Assembly (NCBI RefSeq): GCF_024713945.1
Contig: NC_134685.1
Coordinates: 1,674,001 to 1,738,000 of the forward strand
Length of the DNA stretch: 64,000 bases
Source: Dermatophagoides farinae
Lineage: Eukaryota > Arthropoda > Arachnida > Sarcoptiformes > Pyroglyphidae
Reading direction: 5' to 3'
Shown here: piece after piece, positions 59,458 through 64,000 of the stretch
Numbering within the stretch: the first letter of the stretch is position 1
How the letters are laid out: every line of letters starts with the position of its first letter
Notes under the pieces: model-generated
The model's input: only the letters and a program-made list of their open reading frames with translations
Database searches by the model: none
Told to the model about the DNA's origin: nothing
Made by a program: the position numbers and the translations under genes

Positions 59458-61914
59458 ATGGATATACTTACCGAACGTTTCGATAATAATAACAAAAATG
59501 ATGAAGAAGATGATGATGAAAACGATTGCGATGATGATGTTGAAGATGGGCTGAATAGTTTGAATAATGGAAAAGTCAAAACCATAATTTCATCGGATAT
59601 CGATAATGATGATGATGATGACAATAATAATAATCAATTAAGAAAAGATATTATAACATCAAAAGATATTGATCAATTATTGAATGATAATAAACAGGAT
59701 AGTTATCGATTAATAAATGAAATGAATTTATTCAATATTGGCCAATTAACATCATCATCATCATCATCATCGTCATCATCATCAACAACAACAACAACAA
59801 CAACGACTAGATCAATATCAATCACTCCTATGGTTAACGATATAATCGATATCGAACAATTAGAACGAGATAAAAATGCCGTCTATTCACATCCATTGTT
59901 TCCTTTGTTAGGTTTGTTTGAATTTTCTTTAAATCGATTGATTCATTTTATTTATTTATTGAATTTCCATCCAATTCATTAGCATTGTTATTTGAAAAAT
60001 GTGAATTAGCCACACAATCAATAACGGCATTTGAAACGGATTCAAATCTGGCCATGTTTAATCGTGAAATTGAAGATTTCATCAATCATCATCATCGAAC
60101 ATTAGGAACTAATTCATCATTTTTTACTGATGATCCTGAAGTTGATTCATTGGTTGGTGGTTTTTTTTCGTGTTTTTTTTTCTCTAATTTTTAATTTCTA
60201 ATTGATTTTGAACATTGTTCAGATGATAAAAGCTATCCAGGTGTTTCGTATACATCTATTGGAATTGGAAAAAGTATCACAATTATGTCAGGATTTTTGT
60301 CAACGTTATATTTGTATGTATTGTGTTTGCATTGCATTGTATTCTTCTGGAACTGAATTTGAATGATTTTTTTATTTGTTAGCTTGTCTGCGATCAAAAA
60401 TGCGTTCAGATAATCTAATACGTGGTAATGGTCATCAATCATCGATGAATAATGGAAAGAAAAATCATTCATCATCATCATCAACATCATCACCACATTC
60501 ATTCATGGATGATGAATATGATATTGATATGGATGTGGAACCTATGGATGATGATAATGATGATGATAGAGATCTAGCGCCCGAAAATGAAGAAGATAAC
60601 ACACCATCATTATCATTTTTGCAAACCACAACAACAATACCAAATGAACAATTTTTTTGCTCAAATTCATCGCCACCATCATCATCATCATCATCATCAT
60701 CGTCAAGTTCATATTCAACACAACAACAAATATCAACATCATCATTACATCAACCACCACCATCACCATCATTATCAATATCATCACAGAAATCGAATCC
60801 ATCATCATCGTCATTAGATTTGTTAGATAATATTATATTCAATTGTGGTCAAAAATCACAAATAACGTCCAATAATAATCATGCAACAATTATGTCATCA
60901 GGTTTATCCAATTCATCGTTACTTAATTTTGATAATACAATCATGTCAGCACCATCAATATCATATTTAAAATCAATGTCTAAATGTCTTCAACAACAAC
61001 AACAACCACAACCTCCACAACAGATTTCAATGACCATATCAAACAATTGTGATTCTAATTCTGATTCTAATGATGAAGATGATGATGGTGATGATGATGA
61101 TGATAATGATTTGGTACATGATCTCAGTTTAAAATCAAAATCTTTCAATTCAGAATCCAACATAAATGATAATGTTGATAATAATAATGATCTCTATAAC
61201 AACAGGAATGATGATCAACGAGAAGTCTCATCATATCCACCTATAGTACAAAGTGATCAACCGAAATTGAAAAAAGTAAAAACAGAAAAACAATCAATCA
61301 AGAAAAAATGCTCAAATGAAAAACAAACGGCTACGAACATAAATTCAAATAATAATAGCAAACGTGGTGTTCTGCCTAAACATGCTACATCGATAATGCG
61401 TTTATGGCTTTTTCAACATATCGTTGTATGTTATATATTTAAATATTTGTGATTCTTGATAATTGTTTTTTTTCTTCTGTTGTTGTTGTTGTTTGTTTAT
61501 TTTTAGCATCCATATCCAACGGAAGATGAAAAACGTACCATAGCATCTGAAACAAATCTTACCTTATTACAGGTAAATAATTGGTTTATCAATGCACGAA
61601 GACGTATCCTACAACCGATGCTTGATTCGGCCAATAATAGTATTCATCATGGACAAACAAAATCATTATCAGAATCATCATCATCATCATTATCAATGAT
61701 AAATGATCCTGGATTAGATCTAACAACTAATACAGCTAAAACTGTTACAAGAAAAACGAATCGAAAACATTCAACAACAACAACCACTACGACCACATTG
61801 AAGACAAAATCAAAAACAAAATCACAACAACGACAACAATCATTGAATCGATTTTGGCCACAATCATTGGCCAATATTATACAGACAAACGATGTAAATC
61901 CATCGGCGAATTGA
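59458..61914 (+). CDS. PKNOX: PKNOX/Prep-class TALE homeodomain transcription factor
   Basis: Five exons: 59458-59911, 59983-60152, 60223-60313, 60383-61425 and 61507-61914. Total 2166 nt, or 721 residues. After an acidic Asn/Asp/Ser N-terminus comes the Meis/PKNOX N-terminal (PBC-interacting) domain: [19 protein letters not shown], then [19 protein letters not shown] and FCQRYISCLRSKM, spread over exons 1-4. A long Ser/Asp/Asn linker follows. The homeodomain begins [13 protein letters not shown] and has the three-residue TALE loop (HPYPTEDEK); recognition helix [20 protein letters not shown]. An intron splits the homeodomain at [20 protein letters not shown] and ILQPMLDS are PKNOX/Prep features; Meis/homothorax proteins read IFPKVATN and VQPMID. 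The partner is expected to be PBX/Extradenticle in the nucleus. A 5'UTR acceptor near 59395 is likely. It converges on KDSR, 167 nt away. Confidence 0.93.
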
Positions 61915-61994
61915 GAAAGAATTTTTTTTTTTTTTTTTGTTCTCTATTATGCTCAATTATCAACAATTAACATCATCATTGACAAATGTCATTT

Positions 61995-62000
61995 TTTATT
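61995..62000 (-). terminator. poly(A) signal of KDSR
   Basis: AATAAA on the minus strand, 82 nt past the KDSR stop and within the spacer between the two convergent genes. Confidence 0.5.
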
Positions 62001-62081
62001 ATCATTTGATTGTGATATAAAGAAAATAGGATGAGGGCAACATCATCATCATAGAATATAAGTGTAAAAACAAATTTTCAT

Positions 62082-63122
62082 TCAGATTTCTTCGATTTCG
62101 TTTGATGATGATGATGATGGTGATGATACTGTTTGACGAATTTTTTCAACAAAATTTTTTTGAACAATTTGTTCACATGAATACAGGAAATAAAGACCAA
62201 TTGCTCTTAATGGGCCCATTGTACTGATTTGTAATAATCGTTGTGACCATGAATAACATGGCATCATACCCGAACATAATGTTGTGACAACAAAACCATT
62301 CAGACCGACTGTAGATATGAATTGATTATTGAGAAAATCATTCAAAGATTTTTTTGCAACCTGTTCGGGTGTAAAAAGGCCACCTTCATCAGAAATTAAT
62401 TCGGTTATTTTTGGTTTTCCATGTTGTTCATTAGCGAAACCCGGTGTATCGGTATCTGGTGGAAATGATACCGTTATACGAATATTATGCGGACGTAATT
62501 CCATATCCAATGATTCAGCCAATCCAACTAAGGCAAATTTGGCAGCTGAATATGCTGAATAGCCATAAAGGCCAAATAAACCGGCAATCGATGAGAATAT
62601 CATTATTCTTGCTGGATTCATTTGGCTTTTTTTCAACGATTGTAAACATGTTTTAATCGTATTCACTGTACCAAAATAATTAACATTCATCATACGATGA
62701 AATTCATCCAATGAACATTCATTGAATGTACGTGCGATGGCCGTACCAGCACAACAGATAAGTAAATCTATTGGTCCTGAATCGGATTCAGCATCAAATA
62801 TAGCTCGTTCCAATTGAAATGGTTGTCGATTACTGATATCCACTGAAAAGGTAAGAATATTCTGTTGATCACAATTGTTTGCCATCGAAATCAGATCGAT
62901 TTTAGTTTGTTGTAAACATTCTTCATCACGAGCAACAATCGTAACATTTGCACCATTTTTTACACAAATTTTTGCAATCTCCAATCCAATACCTTTAGTA
63001 CCACCGGTTATAAATACATGTCGTCCATTCAATTGTTTCAGATGACATAATGATTTAAACCATTCATAAAGATAGATTATAGCTAAAATAATGATGAATA
63101 TTGTCAATAATGTATAAATCAT
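62082..63122 (-). CDS. KDSR: 3-ketodihydrosphingosine reductase
   Basis: Single-exon short-chain dehydrogenase of 346 residues (human 332). It reduces 3-ketodihydrosphingosine to dihydrosphingosine with NADPH, the second step of sphingolipid synthesis, on the cytosolic face of the ER. Seen: an N-terminal hydrophobic anchor (YTLLTIFIIILAIIYLY), nucleotide-binding TGGTKGIG at 39-46, the CAG of the Rossmann core near 124-126, catalytic Ser178 (SSIAG) and Y191xxxK195 (YSAAK), and the family-specific FPPDTDTPGFANE. A second hydrophobic region (GLYFLYSC) lies near the C-terminus, as in KDSR. The Met at 63122 was chosen because it starts the anchor directly; an in-frame Met 19 codons earlier, at 63179, would add a Phe/Leu-rich stretch. 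The tail ends in a Ser run. No intron, unlike most neighbours. Confidence 0.95.
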   Translation of the reverse strand: MIYTLLTIFIIILAIIYLYEWFKSLCHLKQLNGRHVFITGGTKGIGLEIAKICVKNGANVTIVARDEECLQQTKIDLISMANNCDQQNILTFSVDISNRQPFQLERAIFDAESDSGPIDLLICCAGTAIARTFNECSLDEFHRMMNVNYFGTVNTIKTCLQSLKKSQMNPARIMIFSSIAGLFGLYGYSAYSAAKFALVGLAESLDMELRPHNIRITVSFPPDTDTPGFANEQHGKPKITELISDEGGLFTPEQVAKKSLNDFLNNQFISTVGLNGFVVTTLCSGMMPCYSWSQRLLQISTMGPLRAIGLYFLYSCEQIVQKNFVEKIRQTVSSPSSSSSNEIEEI

Positions 63123-64000
63123 GATGGAATTTTTTTTCAAAAATAAATCAAAAAACAGAAACAAAAACGAAAAATCCAACTCAAATCGAAATCACATGCA
63201 TCATTTATAGATAGTTGATCACAGAAATCCTAGATGGCCATCCAATCGATTTGGCTCCTTTTATAATTGTCATTTTGTACGATGTGTGTGTGTGTGTGTG
63301 TGTTTGTGTTACGAACAAATGTATTCGATTGTGTTCATCGATCGATCGATTGATTGATTGATTTGAGTTTTGACTTGATTTGATAATGCTATTGTAATAA
63401 TAATTGTCATCATTTTTGCCTCATCATCATTTTTAATGATAAAGATGTCGTAGTCGTCGCCGTTGTTGTTGTTGTTGTTGTTGTCGATCAACTGTTATTA
63501 TTATTATTATCATATAACAACAACATAAATGTTTGTTTGTTCGAATAAAATAAAACGATTTGAAAATAAAAAATTTATAACAAGATTATTCATTTCTTCA
63601 AATAAACACCGACGCACGATCCTTGCTCAAGTCAAAAAATCGACAAAAACAAAAAAAAAAATTTTTTTTCATCAATATTGTAGTAGTGTAGCTGCTGGCA
63701 AACTTGCCAAAAAATAAAACCCGACTACGAACGATCAAAAAAAAAAAAAAAAGTTTTTTTGGTATATTTTTGGCCCAATTTTTTTTCCACTTTCACTTTC
63801 ACTTTCACTTTTATCATCATCATCATCATCCATTACCATTTTGGTCGGGTTTAAAATTATCTTCTTCTTTACCATATACATTATCATCATCTTCAAATGC
63901 ATATATAATCGAAGCCAGAACGAACAAAAAAAAAGAAAAACGATCATTGCAGCATTTGAAACAATCGAATTCAATCATGATGATGATGATGATGATGATG
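63123..64000. other. KDSR upstream region
   Basis: No further gene seen up to the window end. Contains a GT run (63282-63305), GATC/GATT tetranucleotide repeats (63338-63362), TTG and ATG repeats and a TTTCAC repeat (63789-63812). Confidence 0.5.

Overview
The window is a stretch of a eukaryotic nuclear genome, most likely an acariform (astigmatid, dust-mite-like) mite. The sequence is very AT-rich. Introns are mostly 57-110 nt with GTAAGT/GTATGT donors and T-rich acceptors, and intergenic DNA is crowded with CA/TG, ATG/CAT, TTG/CAA and GATA-type microsatellites and homopolymers. The same trinucleotides run through the coding exons as Gln, Asn, Ser, His and Thr tracts. All gene names come from reading protein motifs; no database was searched. 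Exon joins were checked by reading frame, and in every multi-exon model given as complete the exon lengths sum to a multiple of three.

Layout. 1-5.4 kb: a low-complexity first exon (minus strand) and an intronless, divergent Gq-type G-protein alpha gene. 5.4-12.8 kb: no gene seen. 12.8-13.7 kb: a small FLYWCH/WRKY-GCM1-like zinc-finger gene with an unusual promoter. 17.2-18.8 kb: a leucine-rich-repeat, probably GPI-anchored surface protein. 20.1-23.8 kb: an OATP/SLCO transporter. 24.7-26.2 kb: a Tweety-family membrane protein. 27.4-30.6 kb: a compact housekeeping cluster of BROX, a small RNA polymerase zinc-ribbon subunit and MEAF6. 30.8-38.8 kb: TMEM151 with a 5.2-kb first intron. 40.7-42.9 kb: DPH4/DNAJC24, mitochondrial ribosomal protein L43, and a stand-alone tandem C1-domain protein resembling the regulatory half of a novel PKC. 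44.5-49.9 kb: a PRDM10 orthologue. 51.3 kb: tRNA-Asn(GTT) with a partial copy nearby. 52 kb: PSMD10/gankyrin. 52.6-59.4 kb: no gene seen. 59.4-63.1 kb: a PKNOX/Prep TALE homeobox gene tail-to-tail with 3-ketodihydrosphingosine reductase.

The genes do not form a pathway. Architecture is the recurrent theme: two head-to-head pairs with short shared promoters (DPH4/L43; RNA polymerase subunit/MEAF6) and several convergent pairs with very short 3' spacing, one probably with overlapping 3' ends. The least ordinary items are the intronless G-alpha with an altered switch II and C terminus, the kinase-less C1-C1 protein, the palindrome beside the TATA box of the FLYWCH-like gene, a 20-bp inverted repeat at 55.1 kb, and the tRNA-Asn fragment.
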